Origin: Mesorhizobium plurifarium
GTDB lineage: Bacteria > Pseudomonadota > Alphaproteobacteria > Rhizobiales > Rhizobiaceae
Assembly: GCA_000824785.1 (NCBI GenBank)
Contig: CCNB01000010.1
Span: 6,928 to 46,573 of the forward strand
Length of the DNA stretch: 39,646 nt
Direction of reading: 5' to 3'
The position numbers were made by a program, and so were the translations under genes. Within the stretch, counting starts at the first letter, position 1; each line of letters begins with the position of its first letter. A model generated the notes under the pieces. It was not told the origin of the DNA. It ran no database searches and saw only the letters and a list, made by a program, of their open reading frames with translations. This document shows positions 15,092 through 24,130 of this stretch, piece after piece.

Positions 15092-16066
15092 CTACGCCGC
15101 CATGATCTCCGCATAGGTCCCGAAATCGACGTTACCGCCCGACAGCACCACGGCGACGCACTTGCCGGCGAGGTCGATCTCGCCGGATGACAGCGCGGCA
15201 AGCGCGACGCAGCCGCCCGGCTCGACCACCAGCTTCAGATACGCCATGGCGTCGCGCATCGCCTGGGCGGCGGCCTTGTCGGAGACAGCAATGGCGCCGG
15301 CGAGATTGCGGCGGTTGATCTCGAAGGTGATGGCGCCGGGCTCGGCGGTGAGCAGCGCATCGCAGATCGAGGAGTGGCCGGGCTCGTTCGCGACCCGCTC
15401 GCCCTTGGCCAGCGAGCGGCGCGTGTCGTCGAAATGCTCCGGCTCGACCGCCCAGACTTGCGTGTTCGGCGAGGCGTCCTTGACGACGACGGAAATGCCG
15501 CTCGACAGGCCGCCGCCGCCGCAAGGGATGACGACGGCGTCGAGCGCCACGCCGAGCGCCTTCGCCTGCTTCATCAGCTCCAGGCCGATCGTGCCCTGGC
15601 CGGCGATGATGGCCGGATCGTCGAAGGGCGGCACCAGCACCATGCCCTTCTCGACATAGGGGCGCACGACCGCCATGCGGTCGTCCTTGAAGCGGTCGAA
15701 CGGCACCACTTCCGCCCCCATCTTGCGGACATTGCCGACTTTCAGCGCCGGCGCGTCGGCCGGCATGGCGATGACCGCCTTGACGCCGAACATGGCGGCA
15801 GAGGCCGCCACACCTTGCGCATGGTTGCCGGAAGAGAAGGCCACGACGCCACGGCCGCGCTCCTCCTCGCTCAGCGACGACAGTTTGTTATAGGCGCCGC
15901 GGATCTTGAAGGAGCCGGTGCGCTGCAGCGTCTCGGGCTTGAACAGGATGCGGCCGCCATGGCGCCTGTTGAACTCCGGCGATTCGATCAGCGGCGTTTC
16001 GACGATCAGGCCGGAAAGCCGCGCGGCGGCGGCGCGGATGTCTGAGATGCCGGGCAGAATGGTCAT
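15092..16066 (-). CDS. Threonine/serine dehydratase-like PLP enzyme
   Basis: 324 residues, fold-type II PLP enzyme of the short threonine ammonia-lyase group without the ACT regulatory domain. The Schiff-base lysine is Lys54 in GSFKIRGAYN, the substrate loop is SSGNHAQG (about 79-86) and the phosphate loop is CGGGGLSSG (about 180-190). Such enzymes deaminate threonine to 2-oxobutanoate or serine to pyruvate, but related members are serine racemases or hydroxyaspartate dehydratases. The ATG at 16066 (MTILPGISDIR) has AAGG upstream; a longer reading to 16150 adds an unconserved tail. Missing ACT domains suggest a catabolic rather than isoleucine-pathway role. It is followed by a palindromic element. 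Confidence 0.87.
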   Translation of the reverse strand: MTILPGISDIRAAAARLSGLIVETPLIESPEFNRRHGGRILFKPETLQRTGSFKIRGAYNKLSSLSEEERGRGVVAFSSGNHAQGVAASAAMFGVKAVIAMPADAPALKVGNVRKMGAEVVPFDRFKDDRMAVVRPYVEKGMVLVPPFDDPAIIAGQGTIGLELMKQAKALGVALDAVVIPCGGGGLSSGISVVVKDASPNTQVWAVEPEHFDDTRRSLAKGERVANEPGHSSICDALLTAEPGAITFEINRRNLAGAIAVSDKAAAQAMRDAMAYLKLVVEPGGCVALAALSSGEIDLAGKCVAVVLSGGNVDFGTYAEIMAA

Positions 16067-16170
16067 GGTGCGGGCCTTGCGAAGAACGCGATCGCCCATG
16101 GTGCACGCAAAAGACCGTGGCGCGCCAACGAAAAAATGTGATGGAGACAAGGTTGCGATAGGGGCGCCGG

Positions 16171-17424
16171 CTACTCGTCGCCTTCGACGACCCGCAGCCT
16201 GAGCTGGCCGGTCTTCGAATCGGCCACCCGCGCGCCGGCATCGGCCTTTGGCGCCGCACTTCGCGTGGCCTCGGTTTCGCCCTCGGCGAATTCCAGCGCC
16301 TCGATCTTCTGGCCGCGTTTGGTCACCTTCGATGTCGACACCAGGATGTCGTCTATGTCCCGCGCCGCTTGGCCGAAATGCGTCTGCAGCCGCCGGACCC
16401 GTTCGTCGACCCGAGCCACATCTTCCATCAGCCGGATGACCTCGCCCTGGATCAGATGCGCCTGCTCGCGCATGCGGGCATCCTTGAGGATCGCCTGGAT
16501 CACCTGGATCGACAGCATCAGCAGCGAGGGCGAGACGATGACGACGCGGGCGCGGTGCGCCTTCTGCACCACCGCCTCGAAATTCTCGTGGATCTCGGCG
16601 AACACCGATTCCGACGGCACGAACATGAAGGCAGTGTCCTGCGTCTCGCCCTGGATGAGGTATTTTTCGGCGATATCGCGGATGTGCACCTCGATGTCGC
16701 GCCGGAAGGCCTGCGCCGCAACCTTCTGCATGTCGGCGCCTTCGGCGGCGCGGATGGCGTTCCAGGCTTCCAGCGGGAACTTGGCGTCGATGGCCAGCAT
16801 CGGCGCGCCGTTCGGCATCCGCACCAGGCAGTCGGGCCGGCTGCCGTTGGAAAGGCTTGCCTGGAATTCATAGGCGCCGTGCGGCAGGCCATCGGCGACG
16901 ATCGCCTCCATGCGCGATTGGCCGAAGGCGCCGCGCGTCTGCTTGTTGGAGAGGATCGCCTGCAACTGCACGACCTGCCCGGCCAGGGACTGGATATTGC
17001 CCTGCGCGGTATCGATCACCGCCAGCCGCTCCTGCAGCTTGGCCAGGCTCTCATGCGTCGACTTGGTCTGTTCGGCCATGGTCTGGCCGAGGCGCCCGGT
17101 CATGGCGTCGAGCCGTTGTCCGAGCGACTGTGTGAGCTCGGCCTGCCGCGCCCCGAACACCTCGGCGATGGCGCCCATGCGCCCCTGCATCTCGGCCTGC
17201 GCCTGCAGGACGTCGGCGATGCGCGCCTCGGTGTCGCGGGCGTGGTCGGCGGCTTCCGCTGCGGCAGCCGCGCGCGCTGTGGCCGCGCGCCACAAGGCGA
17301 TGACCAGCGCCGCGAAGAGAACGACGAACAGGGCGATGGTGATGGCAAGCGCGTGGCCGAGCGTGATCGTGGAGGCGCCGAGCCGCGCGACAGGTTGCGA
17401 AAGGATGGAGGTCATGTCGTTCAT
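16171..17424 (-). CDS. rmuC: RmuC-family DNA recombination protein
   Basis: 417 residues from the ATG at 17424. An N-terminal membrane helix (ALAITIALFVVLFAALVIALW, about 24-44) is followed by a long Ala/Gln/Glu-rich coiled coil (about 45-160) and the RmuC nuclease-like core: FGQSRMEAIV, LVRMPNGAPMLAIDAKFPLEAWNAI (containing the restriction-endonuclease-like D-x-K) and TAFMFVPSESVFAEIHENF. RmuC limits inversions between short inverted repeats in E. coli. It lies divergent from def, with about 100 bp between, and is likely transcribed alone. Placement next to def is common in Rhizobiales. Confidence 0.92.
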   Translation of the reverse strand: MNDMTSILSQPVARLGASTITLGHALAITIALFVVLFAALVIALWRAATARAAAAAEAADHARDTEARIADVLQAQAEMQGRMGAIAEVFGARQAELTQSLGQRLDAMTGRLGQTMAEQTKSTHESLAKLQERLAVIDTAQGNIQSLAGQVVQLQAILSNKQTRGAFGQSRMEAIVADGLPHGAYEFQASLSNGSRPDCLVRMPNGAPMLAIDAKFPLEAWNAIRAAEGADMQKVAAQAFRRDIEVHIRDIAEKYLIQGETQDTAFMFVPSESVFAEIHENFEAVVQKAHRARVVIVSPSLLMLSIQVIQAILKDARMREQAHLIQGEVIRLMEDVARVDERVRRLQTHFGQAARDIDDILVSTSKVTKRGQKIEALEFAEGETEATRSAAPKADAGARVADSKTGQLRLRVVEGDE

Positions 17425-17527
17425 ATGCGCAGCATAACCGATTCGGCCTCCTGGCACAGATCAAAACGTGAACAGGTCGAGCATGCCCCGGTTGACGCTT
17501 GTCAAGCGAGGTCTTAGGTGAGACGCC

Positions 17528-18058
17528 ATGTCGATCAAGCCGCTCATCATCCTTCCCGATCCCGTCCTGCGCCAGGTTTCCAAGCCGGTCGAGCGCGTCG
17601 ATGCCGATCTGCGCAAGCTCGCCGACGACATGCTGGAGACCATGTATGACGCGCCGGGCATCGGGCTGGCGGCGATCCAGGTCGGCGAGCCGCGGCGGCT
17701 GCTGGTCATCGACCTCGCCAAGGAAGGCGAGGAGCCTCAGCCGCATGTCTTCATCAATCCGGAGGTGCTGGAGAGTTCCGACCAGCGTTCCGTCTATGAG
17801 GAAGGCTGCCTTTCGATCCCCGACTACTACGCCGAGGTCGAGCGCCCGGCTTCGGTGCGGGTGAAATATCTCGACCGCGACGGCAAGCTGCAGGAAATGC
17901 AGGCGGAAGGCCTGATGGCCACCTGCCTGCAGCACGAGATCGACCATCTCAACGGCGTGCTGTTCATCGACCACATCTCGAAGCTGAAGCGCGACATGGT
18001 GGTGCGGAAATTCAAGAAACTCGCCAAGGACAAGGCGCCGGGCAAGATGGTGGGCTAG
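17528..18058 (+). CDS. def: Peptide deformylase
   Basis: 176 residues, the usual size. It removes the formyl group from the N-terminal methionine of new proteins. The three family motifs are intact: GIGLAAIQ (45-51), EGCLS (92-96, metal ligand Cys94) and QHEIDHLNG (135-143, ligands His136 and His140, catalytic Glu137). The C-terminal Lys-rich tail is common in proteobacterial enzymes. fmt follows 58 bp downstream on the same strand; def-fmt pairing joins the two ends of the formyl-methionine cycle. Confidence 0.97.
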   Translation: MSIKPLIILPDPVLRQVSKPVERVDADLRKLADDMLETMYDAPGIGLAAIQVGEPRRLLVIDLAKEGEEPQPHVFINPEVLESSDQRSVYEEGCLSIPDYYAEVERPASVRVKYLDRDGKLQEMQAEGLMATCLQHEIDHLNGVLFIDHISKLKRDMVVRKFKKLAKDKAPGKMVG

Positions 18059-18116
18059 GGGCCGTTTCGGCCGTGCGAGCACCTGAGCCTACCGCTAGAC
18101 AGGATCGCAGGACCTC

Positions 18117-19052
18117 ATGCCGCTTCGCGTCATCTTCATGGGCACGCCGGATTTCTCCGTGCCGACCTTGCGCGCCATCGCCGAGGCGGGCCACGAGATC
18201 GCGGCCGTCTACACGCAGCCGCCGCGCGCCGCCGGGCGGCGCGGGCTGGAACTGACGCCCTCGCCGGTGCAGCGCGAGGCCGAGCGGCTGGGGCTCGATG
18301 TGCGTACGCCGGCATCGCTGAAAAGCGAGGCCGAGCAGCAGGCTTTCGCTGCCTTGCGGGCCGACGTTGCCGTGGTCGTCGCCTATGGTCTGCTTCTGCC
18401 GAAAGTGGTTCTCGATGCGACCAGGCTCGGCTGTCTCAACGGCCACGCCTCGCTTTTGCCACGCTGGCGTGGTGCTGCTCCGATCCAGCGGGCCATCATG
18501 GCCGGCGATGCCGAAACCGGCATGATGGTCATGAAGATGGAAGAGGGTCTGGACACCGGACCGGTGGCAATGGTTGAAAAAGTCGCCATCGCACCCGATA
18601 TGACGGCCGGCGAATTGCATGACCGCCTGATGGTTCAGGGCGCATCGCTGATGGTCGAGGCGCTCGCGCAGCTGGGGATAAATTGTCTGACATTTACCCC
18701 ACAGGCGGCGGAAGGGGTGACCTACGCCCGAAAGATCGATAAATCGGAGACACGCGTAGACTGGACGCGGCCTTCTGGCGAAGTCCACAATCACATTCGC
18801 GGCCTCTCGCCCTTCCCGGGCGCGTGGTGCGAGGTCGAAATTGGCGGCCGCATGGAGCGGCTGAAACTGCTTCGCTCGACGCTCTCGGATGGCGTCGGCG
18901 AGTCGGGAGGAATTCTCGATGACCGGCTGACGGTCGCCTGCGGATCGGGCGCGGTCAGGCTGGTCGAAGTTCAACGGGCGGGCGGAAAGCCTGCCGCCGC
19001 GCAGGAGTTTCTGCGCGGAGCCAAGATCGCAAAAGGAATGAAACTCACATGA
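18117..19052 (+). CDS. fmt: Methionyl-tRNA formyltransferase
   Basis: 311 residues. Formylates initiator Met-tRNA using 10-formyltetrahydrofolate. The N-terminal Rossmann domain holds the catalytic triad equivalents Asn108, His110 (in [21 protein letters not shown]) and Asp146 (in EEGLDTGPV); the C-terminal OB-like domain starts near [17 protein letters not shown] and binds tRNA. NGHAS in place of the commoner NVHAS is a small variation that leaves the catalytic residues intact. Its TGA overlaps the ATG of the following GNAT gene (ATGA). Confidence 0.97.
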   Translation: MPLRVIFMGTPDFSVPTLRAIAEAGHEIAAVYTQPPRAAGRRGLELTPSPVQREAERLGLDVRTPASLKSEAEQQAFAALRADVAVVVAYGLLLPKVVLDATRLGCLNGHASLLPRWRGAAPIQRAIMAGDAETGMMVMKMEEGLDTGPVAMVEKVAIAPDMTAGELHDRLMVQGASLMVEALAQLGINCLTFTPQAAEGVTYARKIDKSETRVDWTRPSGEVHNHIRGLSPFPGAWCEVEIGGRMERLKLLRSTLSDGVGESGGILDDRLTVACGSGAVRLVEVQRAGGKPAAAQEFLRGAKIAKGMKLT

Positions 19053-19555
19053 GCATGATGTCGATACGCGCGGCGACGCCGCGGGATCGCGAGGCGATCC
19101 GCCTCGTCGAAGAGCATGCCTTTGGCCAGCAGGCGGAAGCCGGCCTGGTCGATGCCCTGGTCACCGGCGGCGATGCCGTCGTCGAGCTGGTGGCGGAAGA
19201 GGACGGCCAGGTCGTCGGCCACATCCTGTTTTCCAGGCTTTACGTGCAGAATGGCGGCAAGCGTTTCGCGGCCGTGGCGCTGGCGCCGCTGGCGGTCGAG
19301 CCCTCCTTCCACGGCACCGGCATCGGCGGAGCGCTGATCCGCGAGGCGCATATCCGCCTCAAGGAAGCCGGCGAGACGCTGGCCGTGGTTCTGGGCGACC
19401 CGGTCTATTACGGCCGCTTCGGTTACACCCATGCGCGCGCCGCAGGATTCGAGAGCGAGTATCAGGGCGAAGCGCTGCAGGCCCTGGCCTGGGCCGACGC
19501 GCCCGAGACCGGCAGGCTTGTCTACGCTTCGGCCTTCACCGCGCTCGCTGCTTAG
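19049..19555 (+). CDS. GNAT N-acetyltransferase (YhbS-like)
   Basis: 168 residues, a COG3153-type acetyltransferase. The N-terminal [21 protein letters not shown] block, the central [12 protein letters not shown] strand and [31 protein letters not shown] (the acetyl-CoA loop GTGIGG) are clear, and [20 protein letters not shown] is the typical end. Substrate unknown. It begins inside the fmt stop codon and ends 24 bp before truA, so it is part of the def-fmt-GNAT-truA transcript. The insertion of this gene between fmt and truA is a rhizobial arrangement as far as I recall. Confidence 0.9.
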   Translation: MSMMSIRAATPRDREAIRLVEEHAFGQQAEAGLVDALVTGGDAVVELVAEEDGQVVGHILFSRLYVQNGGKRFAAVALAPLAVEPSFHGTGIGGALIREAHIRLKEAGETLAVVLGDPVYYGRFGYTHARAAGFESEYQGEALQALAWADAPETGRLVYASAFTALAA

Positions 19556-19579
19556 GCGAGCGCGGATCGACCGCAGAAC

Positions 19580-20335
19580 ATGCCGCGTTTTCGGCTCGAT
19601 ATCGAATATGACGGCAGCCAGTTCGCCGGCTGGCAGCATCAGGCCGACCAGCCCTCGGTGCAGCAGGTGATCGAGCAGGCGATCGAGAAGTTCTGCGGTG
19701 AAGACCTGAGAATACGTGCCGCCGGCCGCACCGATGCCGGCGTGCACGCCACCGCCCAGGTGGCGCATGTCGATCTCGCCAAAGCGTGGTCGGGCGACAA
19801 GGTGCGCGATGCGGTCAATGCTCATTTGCAGGCGGCTGGCGCGCGCGTCGCCGTCTTGAAAGCGGCTGTCGTCGCCGACGATTTCGACGCGCGCTTTTCC
19901 GCCACCGGCCGCCACTATCTCTATCGCATCTTGAACCGTCGCGCGCCTCCGGCGCTGGAAAAGGGCAAGGTCTGGTGGGTGCCGAAGCGGCTCGATGCCG
20001 AGGCCATGCATGAGGCGGCCAAGGTGCTGCTTGGAAAGCATGACTTCACCACCTTCCGCTCCACCCAGTGCCAGGCCGAAAGCCCGGTCCGCACGCTCGA
20101 CCGCCTCGACGTCGGCCGCGATGGCGATTTCATCGAGGTGCGGACCTCGGCACGCTCCTTCCTGCACAACCAGGTTCGCTCGATGGTCGGCTCGCTGAGG
20201 CGCGTCGGCGACGGCTCCTGGGGCGCCGTCGATCTCAGGGCGGCGCTCGAAGCGCGCGACCGCGCCGCCTGCGGCCAGGTGGCGCCGCCGGACGGGCTTT
20301 TTCTCGTCGGAGTGGACTATCCGGAAGACGTCTGA
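19580..20335 (+). CDS. truA: tRNA pseudouridine(38-40) synthase
   Basis: 251 residues. TruA converts uridines 38-40 of the tRNA anticodon stem to pseudouridine. The catalytic aspartate is Asp52 in [16 protein letters not shown]; the [18 protein letters not shown] start and the [21 protein letters not shown] block (RNA binding and active-site Arg) are classic. It is the last gene of the def-fmt-GNAT-truA group and meets the ParE remnant tail to tail 12 bp further on. Confidence 0.97.
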   Translation: MPRFRLDIEYDGSQFAGWQHQADQPSVQQVIEQAIEKFCGEDLRIRAAGRTDAGVHATAQVAHVDLAKAWSGDKVRDAVNAHLQAAGARVAVLKAAVVADDFDARFSATGRHYLYRILNRRAPPALEKGKVWWVPKRLDAEAMHEAAKVLLGKHDFTTFRSTQCQAESPVRTLDRLDVGRDGDFIEVRTSARSFLHNQVRSMVGSLRRVGDGSWGAVDLRAALEARDRAACGQVAPPDGLFLVGVDYPEDV

Positions 20336-20347
20336 GGTCGGCGTCAA

Positions 20348-20666
20348 TCAGCCGGCGTCGTCCCGGGCGAGTTCGTCTGCCCAATTAGCTCCGCCATAGA
20401 ACAGGCGCAGAATCACGACCCGCTCAGGTTCCACGACGAAAGCGACGGTGACCCGACGCTGAAATCCGACGACACGAAGGCCCGGCCCGCACGTTTTCCC
20501 GAAGCGTGCCGCGTTCGGAGCCATGTTCCAGGCGCTCGCAGAACGCCCGTATACGGCTATCATAGCGGTCCGCCGTAGTGGGGCTACTGGCCTCAGCAAC
20601 AATGGCGTAAATGCGATCGAGATCGCCGCCAGCGTCAAGCGTGTAGACGACCGCCCGGCGCTTCAC
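20348..20666 (-). pseudogene. ParE/RelE-type toxin gene with a one-base frameshift
   Basis: A GTG at 20666 overlaps the antitoxin stop (GTGA) and starts KRRAVVYTLDAGGDLDRIYAIVAEASSPTTADRYDSRIRAFCERLEHGSERGTLRENV, a ParE-like first half. The family-typical second half (GLRVVGFQRRVTVAFVVEPERVVILRLFYGGANWADEL) is intact, but in another frame. Joining them needs removal of one base near 20480-20486, in the GGCCCGGCCC run; the full 319 nt is 3n+1, as expected for a single insertion. ParE toxins poison DNA gyrase. As given, translation yields a chimeric tail and presumably no toxin. A sequencing error in the GC-rich run is the main alternative. Confidence 0.75.
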
Positions 20667-20944
20667 GGTTTCTTCCGCGAATGGGTCTCGTGGCGCTTGC
20701 GCGCCCGCTCGGCCATTTCCTCGGGCGAGATACCTTTGCCAGGATTTGCCTTCCACGCATCGTAGGTCGGAGCGACCCCCTCGCGGAGCCAGCGCTCCAC
20801 CGCAGCGTCGCGCTCTTGCAGGGCGCGAAGCCCCGCGCGGATGACTTCGCTGCTGGTCGCATAGGTGCCCGAGCGGACGAGCTGGTCGATAAAGGCAGCT
20901 TGCTCGGCCGGCAGGCTGAAAGTGCGCTTTTCGGTGGCGGACAT
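20663..20944 (-). CDS. ParD-type antitoxin
   Basis: 93 residues. The N-terminus (MSATEKRTFSLPAEQAAFIDQLVRSGTYATSSEVIRAGLRALQERDAAVERWL) is a ribbon-helix-helix DNA-binding domain of the ParD/CopG kind, with TFSLP as the DNA-contacting strand and the SGTYATSSEVIRAGLR block as the family hallmark. The acidic/basic C-terminal tail should wrap the toxin. The ATG at 20944 has a strong GGAGGGAAA ribosome site, so upstream extension to 20983 is rejected. The toxin reading frame begins within its stop codon. A 33-bp perfect palindrome just upstream is the likely operator for autorepression. Confidence 0.85.
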   Translation of the reverse strand: MSATEKRTFSLPAEQAAFIDQLVRSGTYATSSEVIRAGLRALQERDAAVERWLREGVAPTYDAWKANPGKGISPEEMAERARKRHETHSRKKP

Positions 20945-20960
20945 GGGTTTCCCTCCACGG

Positions 20961-20993
20961 GCAGAACGGTATGATAATATCATACCGTTCTGC
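20961..20993. promoter_or_regulatory. 33-bp perfect palindromic operator of the ParDE locus
   Basis: GCAGAACGGTATGATA (20961-20976), a central A, then the exact reverse complement TATCATACCGTTCTGC (20978-20993). It lies 16 bp upstream of the antitoxin start and contains TATGAT-like -10 sequence, so binding of the ribbon-helix-helix antitoxin here would block the promoter. Confidence 0.75.
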
Positions 20994-21028
20994 TCACAAA
21001 ATTGAAAGGACGTTGTCGGTCGGCGGGA

Positions 21029-21634
21029 TCAACCCGTCGTGCTGTCCGGTATGTCGATGCCGAGCAGGGCCTGCAGGCCGAACAGGACCAGCAGCGAGGC
21101 GATGAACATGCCGACGAACACGGCCGTGCCCACCGCGGCGCCCTTGCCGATGGTTGCGTTGGTCATGCGCCAGGTCAACACCATCGACAGGGCGAACAGA
21201 ACCAGCGACACCAGGCTGGTAATCTCGCTGCTGGAGGGGAGGAAGAGCCTGAGCAGCGCGGAGGGCAGCATCAGCCAGGCGATGATTGCCGACGTCCAGT
21301 TGGAGGCGACGACATAATGGACGAAGCGGCCGCCGATGCCGGCACGCGGCGCGACCAGCGCCAGCGCGACCAGCGGCAGCACCCAGGAGCCGAGATCGAC
21401 CGTCGCCAGCCGGATCAGCATGCCGAGGCGTCCGGCGAAGGCGTCCGGATCGCCGATCTCGTTGGCGATCCCGACCCAGCCGACGATCAGCGCCGGCGCC
21501 GCCACGACGATGGCGAAGAAGGAATTCCAGAAACCGTCCGCCGAAAGGTCGAGCAGGCGCAACCCGTCGGCCTTGCCGAACATCAGCCGCCAGGCGCCGG
21601 CCAGCGAAGCATAGGTTTCGTCCGCCGAAAGCAT
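21029..21634 (-). CDS. Conserved membrane protein downstream of dapE
   Basis: 201 residues with about five or six hydrophobic segments (FFAIVVAAPALIVGWVGIANE, LGSWVLPLVALALVAPRA, WTSAIIAWLMLPSALLRLFL, ITSLVSLVLFALSMVLTW, AAVGTAVFVGMFIASLLVLFGLQALLG). I do not recognise a functional family, though an unnamed membrane protein next to dapE is recurrent in rhizobia. The ATG at 21634 is 2 bp after the dapE stop; a GTG overlapping that stop (21640) is also possible. Co-transcription with dapE is likely. No catalytic motif is visible. Confidence 0.75.
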   Translation of the reverse strand: MLSADETYASLAGAWRLMFGKADGLRLLDLSADGFWNSFFAIVVAAPALIVGWVGIANEIGDPDAFAGRLGMLIRLATVDLGSWVLPLVALALVAPRAGIGGRFVHYVVASNWTSAIIAWLMLPSALLRLFLPSSSEITSLVSLVLFALSMVLTWRMTNATIGKGAAVGTAVFVGMFIASLLVLFGLQALLGIDIPDSTTG

Positions 21635-21636
21635 GG

Positions 21637-22836
21637 TCACGAAAGGCCCTGTCCGAACCAGTCTTCGATGAAGCGTTCGTAGATTTGCGTCAGCGTCTCG
21701 AGATCGGCAAGCGCGACGCGCTCGTCCACCATATGCATGGTCTTGCCGACCAGGCCGAACTCGACCACCGGACAATAATCCTTGATGAAGCGCGCGTCCG
21801 ACGTGCCGCCGGAGGTGGAGAGCGCCGGCGTCTTGCCGACCACGGCCCCGACCGAGCCGCTCAGCGTATCGATCAGCCTGTCGTCGCGGGTCAGGAAGAC
21901 ATGGCTCGGCCGGTCGCGCCAGACAAGCTCGTAGTCGACAGGCGTCTTCTTGCCCGGACGGTATTTCTTGCGGCCCGCCGCCTGGTCGAGCCGGTTGTGG
22001 ATCTCGGCCTGGATCGATTCGGCGTCCCAGGTGTCGTTGAAGCGGATGTTGAACGTCGCTGTTGCCTTGGCCGGGATGACGTTGGTCGCCGGATTGCCGA
22101 CATCGATCGACGTCACTTCCAGATTGGTCGGCTGGAAATCCCTGGTTCCCTTGTCGAACACCGGATGGAGCAGCGCGTCGACGAGGCTCATCAGCCCGCG
22201 CACCGGGTTGTCGGCAAGCTGCGGGTAGGCGGCATGGCCCTGGCGGCCGTTCACGGTCACGCTCCCCGACAGCGAACCGCGCCGGCCGATCTTGATCATA
22301 TCGCCGAGCGCGTCCGGATTGGTCGGCTCGCCGACGATCGAGGCGTCCCACTTCTCGCCCTTGGCCGCCGCCCAGTCGAGCAGCTTGGTGGTGCCGTTGA
22401 TGGCCGGTCCTTCCTCGTCGCCGGTGATGAGCAGCGAGACGGAGCCTTTCGGGCCGCCATTTTTCTCGACATGGCGCGCCACCGCGGCGACGAAGCAGGC
22501 GATGCCGCCCTTCATGTCGACGGCGCCCCGGCCATACATCTCGCCATTGGCGATTTCGGCGGCGAAGGGCGGGTGCGTCCAGGCCGCCTCGTCGCCCACC
22601 GGCACGACATCGGTATGGCCGGCAAACATCAGATGCGGGCCGTTGCCGGAGCGCCGCGCATAGAGGTTTTCGATGTCCGGCGTGCCGTCTTCCGAGAAGA
22701 CCGGGCGTTCGACCGAGAAGCCGAGGGGCGTCAGCATGCCTTCCAGCGCGGCAAGCGCACCGCCTTCGGCGGGCGTCACGGAAGGACAGCGGATCAGGGC
22801 GGCAAGGTTGGCGGCGGGATCGGTCGGCAATGTCAT
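21637..22836 (-). CDS. dapE: Succinyl-diaminopimelate desuccinylase
   Basis: 399 residues from the ATG at 22836 ([11 protein letters not shown]), a position that matches the family start; an in-frame GTG at 22872 would add 12 unconserved residues. A dizinc M20 hydrolase that makes LL-diaminopimelate in lysine and peptidoglycan synthesis. Ligands and catalytic residues are in place: [11 protein letters not shown] (His74, Asp76), [10 protein letters not shown] (bridging Asp107) and ITGDEEGPA (Glu141, Glu142); the dimerisation lid follows ([25 protein letters not shown]). dapD, the preceding step but one, is 2.5 kb away on the same strand, separated by accessory genes and repeats. Confidence 0.96.
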   Translation of the reverse strand: MTLPTDPAANLAALIRCPSVTPAEGGALAALEGMLTPLGFSVERPVFSEDGTPDIENLYARRSGNGPHLMFAGHTDVVPVGDEAAWTHPPFAAEIANGEMYGRGAVDMKGGIACFVAAVARHVEKNGGPKGSVSLLITGDEEGPAINGTTKLLDWAAAKGEKWDASIVGEPTNPDALGDMIKIGRRGSLSGSVTVNGRQGHAAYPQLADNPVRGLMSLVDALLHPVFDKGTRDFQPTNLEVTSIDVGNPATNVIPAKATATFNIRFNDTWDAESIQAEIHNRLDQAAGRKKYRPGKKTPVDYELVWRDRPSHVFLTRDDRLIDTLSGSVGAVVGKTPALSTSGGTSDARFIKDYCPVVEFGLVGKTMHMVDERVALADLETLTQIYERFIEDWFGQGLS

Positions 22837-22929
22837 GGGCAAAGCGATAGTCGAAAGCGTCTGTCGTGTCACGGTGGCAGATGATCGCCGGTCATGCCGC
22901 CGACAATATGGTTTTCATGGCGTATAAAT

Positions 22930-22974
22930 GCATGTCGCCCAGAAGTGTGCGGCGGTTCTGGGAGAACGACATGC
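22930..22974. repeat. Short rhizobial palindromic repeat, copy 1
   Basis: GCATGTCG (22930-22937) and CGACATGC (22967-22974) pair perfectly around CCCAGAAGTGTGCGGCGGTTCTGGGAGAA, which has its own CCCAGAA / TTCTGGG stem. The same core recurs at 32569-32660 and, more degenerate, at 25226-25327. It lies between the divergent dapE and reductase genes. Confidence 0.65.
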
Positions 22975-23013
22975 ATCATCATAGCAAGTCGTGGGCCAAG
23001 CGAGGACGAATGC

Positions 23014-24027
23014 ATGGCCAGTGAAACAAGCGTCATTGCGATAGCCGGCGCCGGCAGTATTGGATGCTATGTCGGCGGCTGCCTGGCTCTCGCCGGACGC
23101 GAAGTGGTTTTCCTCGGTCGCGGCCGCATCGTCGAGGCGCTGCGCGAAAGCGGGTTGCGCATCAGCGATCTCGATGGCCGCGACCGTCGCCTCGCGGCGC
23201 AGGCGATTTCGGTGACCGACGATCCAGCAACCGCCCTGTACGACGCGGACGTCATCCTGGTGACGGTGAAGAGCGGCGCGACCGCGGAGATGGGCAGGTT
23301 GATCGGCGCCCATGGGCGCCCGGATGCCGTGGTGGTCAGCCTGCAGAATGGTGTCGACAATGCCGACAGGTTGCGCGCCGCGCTCCCGGGACGGCGGGTG
23401 CTGACGGGCATGGTGATGTTCAACGTCGTCCAATCTGCGGACGGCGAGCCGCCGTTCCACGTGCATCGCGCCAGCCAGGGCGAGGTGATGATTGATGCCG
23501 GCGTCGACGGGCTCGTCGATCTGCTCGACGTCGATGGGCTCGCCGTCGAAGCGCGCGCCGACATGAAGGCGGTGCAGTGGGGCAAATTGCTGATGAACCT
23601 CAACAATGCCCTGGTGGCGCTCTCCGACCTGCCGCTGGCAAGGCAATTGGCCGACCGAAGCTGGCGCGTCATCCTCGCCGCTGAGATCGACGAGGCGCTC
23701 GCCGCTATGAAGGCCGCGGGCATCGCGCCGGCGCGCGTCACCGGCCTGCCGCCGGCGCTGCTGCCGAAAGTGCTGCGGTTTCCCGACCGGCTGTTCGGCC
23801 TCCTGGCGCGCCGCATGCTGGCGATCGACCCTCAGGCGCGCTCGTCGATGTGGGACGATCTCAAGCGCGGCCGCCCGACCGAGATCGAGGAATTGCAGGG
23901 CGCGATCATTCGACTGGCCAGGCAAACCGGCACTCCGACGCCGGTCAACGAACGCGTTGCGGCGCTGGTGCGTCAGGCGGAAGCCGAAAGGCGTGGCCCG
24001 CCCGGTCTCGCGCCAGGGGCGGTCTGA
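23014..24027 (+). CDS. Ketopantoate reductase-family (ApbA/PanE) oxidoreductase
   Basis: 337 residues from the ATG at 23014, which has GAGGAC upstream; longer readings cross a repeat. The N-terminal NADP-binding motif is IAGAGSIGCYVGGCLALAGREVVFLGR (GxGxxG, about 9-14). VILVTVKSGATAEM and VVSLQNGVDNADRLRAAL are typical of the family, and the C-terminal domain supplies the catalytic Lys in DMKAVQWGKLLMNLNNALVALSD and the WDDLKRGRPTEIEELQGAIIRLA signature. 2-dehydropantoate 2-reductase makes pantoate for coenzyme A, but many paralogues act on other 2-oxo acids, so the name panE is not assigned. Confidence 0.88.
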   Translation: MASETSVIAIAGAGSIGCYVGGCLALAGREVVFLGRGRIVEALRESGLRISDLDGRDRRLAAQAISVTDDPATALYDADVILVTVKSGATAEMGRLIGAHGRPDAVVVSLQNGVDNADRLRAALPGRRVLTGMVMFNVVQSADGEPPFHVHRASQGEVMIDAGVDGLVDLLDVDGLAVEARADMKAVQWGKLLMNLNNALVALSDLPLARQLADRSWRVILAAEIDEALAAMKAAGIAPARVTGLPPALLPKVLRFPDRLFGLLARRMLAIDPQARSSMWDDLKRGRPTEIEELQGAIIRLARQTGTPTPVNERVAALVRQAEAERRGPPGLAPGAV

Positions 24028-24130
24028 GAGCAATTCCAGGAAAAGTGTGAGCGGTTTTCCGTCCGGAATTGCTCCAAAACAAGAAGATGGAGCGGTTCGC
24101 CGTTTCCGTGAAACGGTGAAACGCTCTAGC
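24027..24130 (+). repeat. RIME-like repeat, copy 2
   Basis: GCAATTCCAGGAAAAG...CCGTCCGGAATTGC followed by CCGTTTCCGTGAAACGG hairpins. It is an inverted copy of 6351-6455 with scattered differences. Its far end supplies the TAG stop of the convergent two-helix membrane protein gene, and its near end directly abuts the reductase TGA. Confidence 0.75.
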
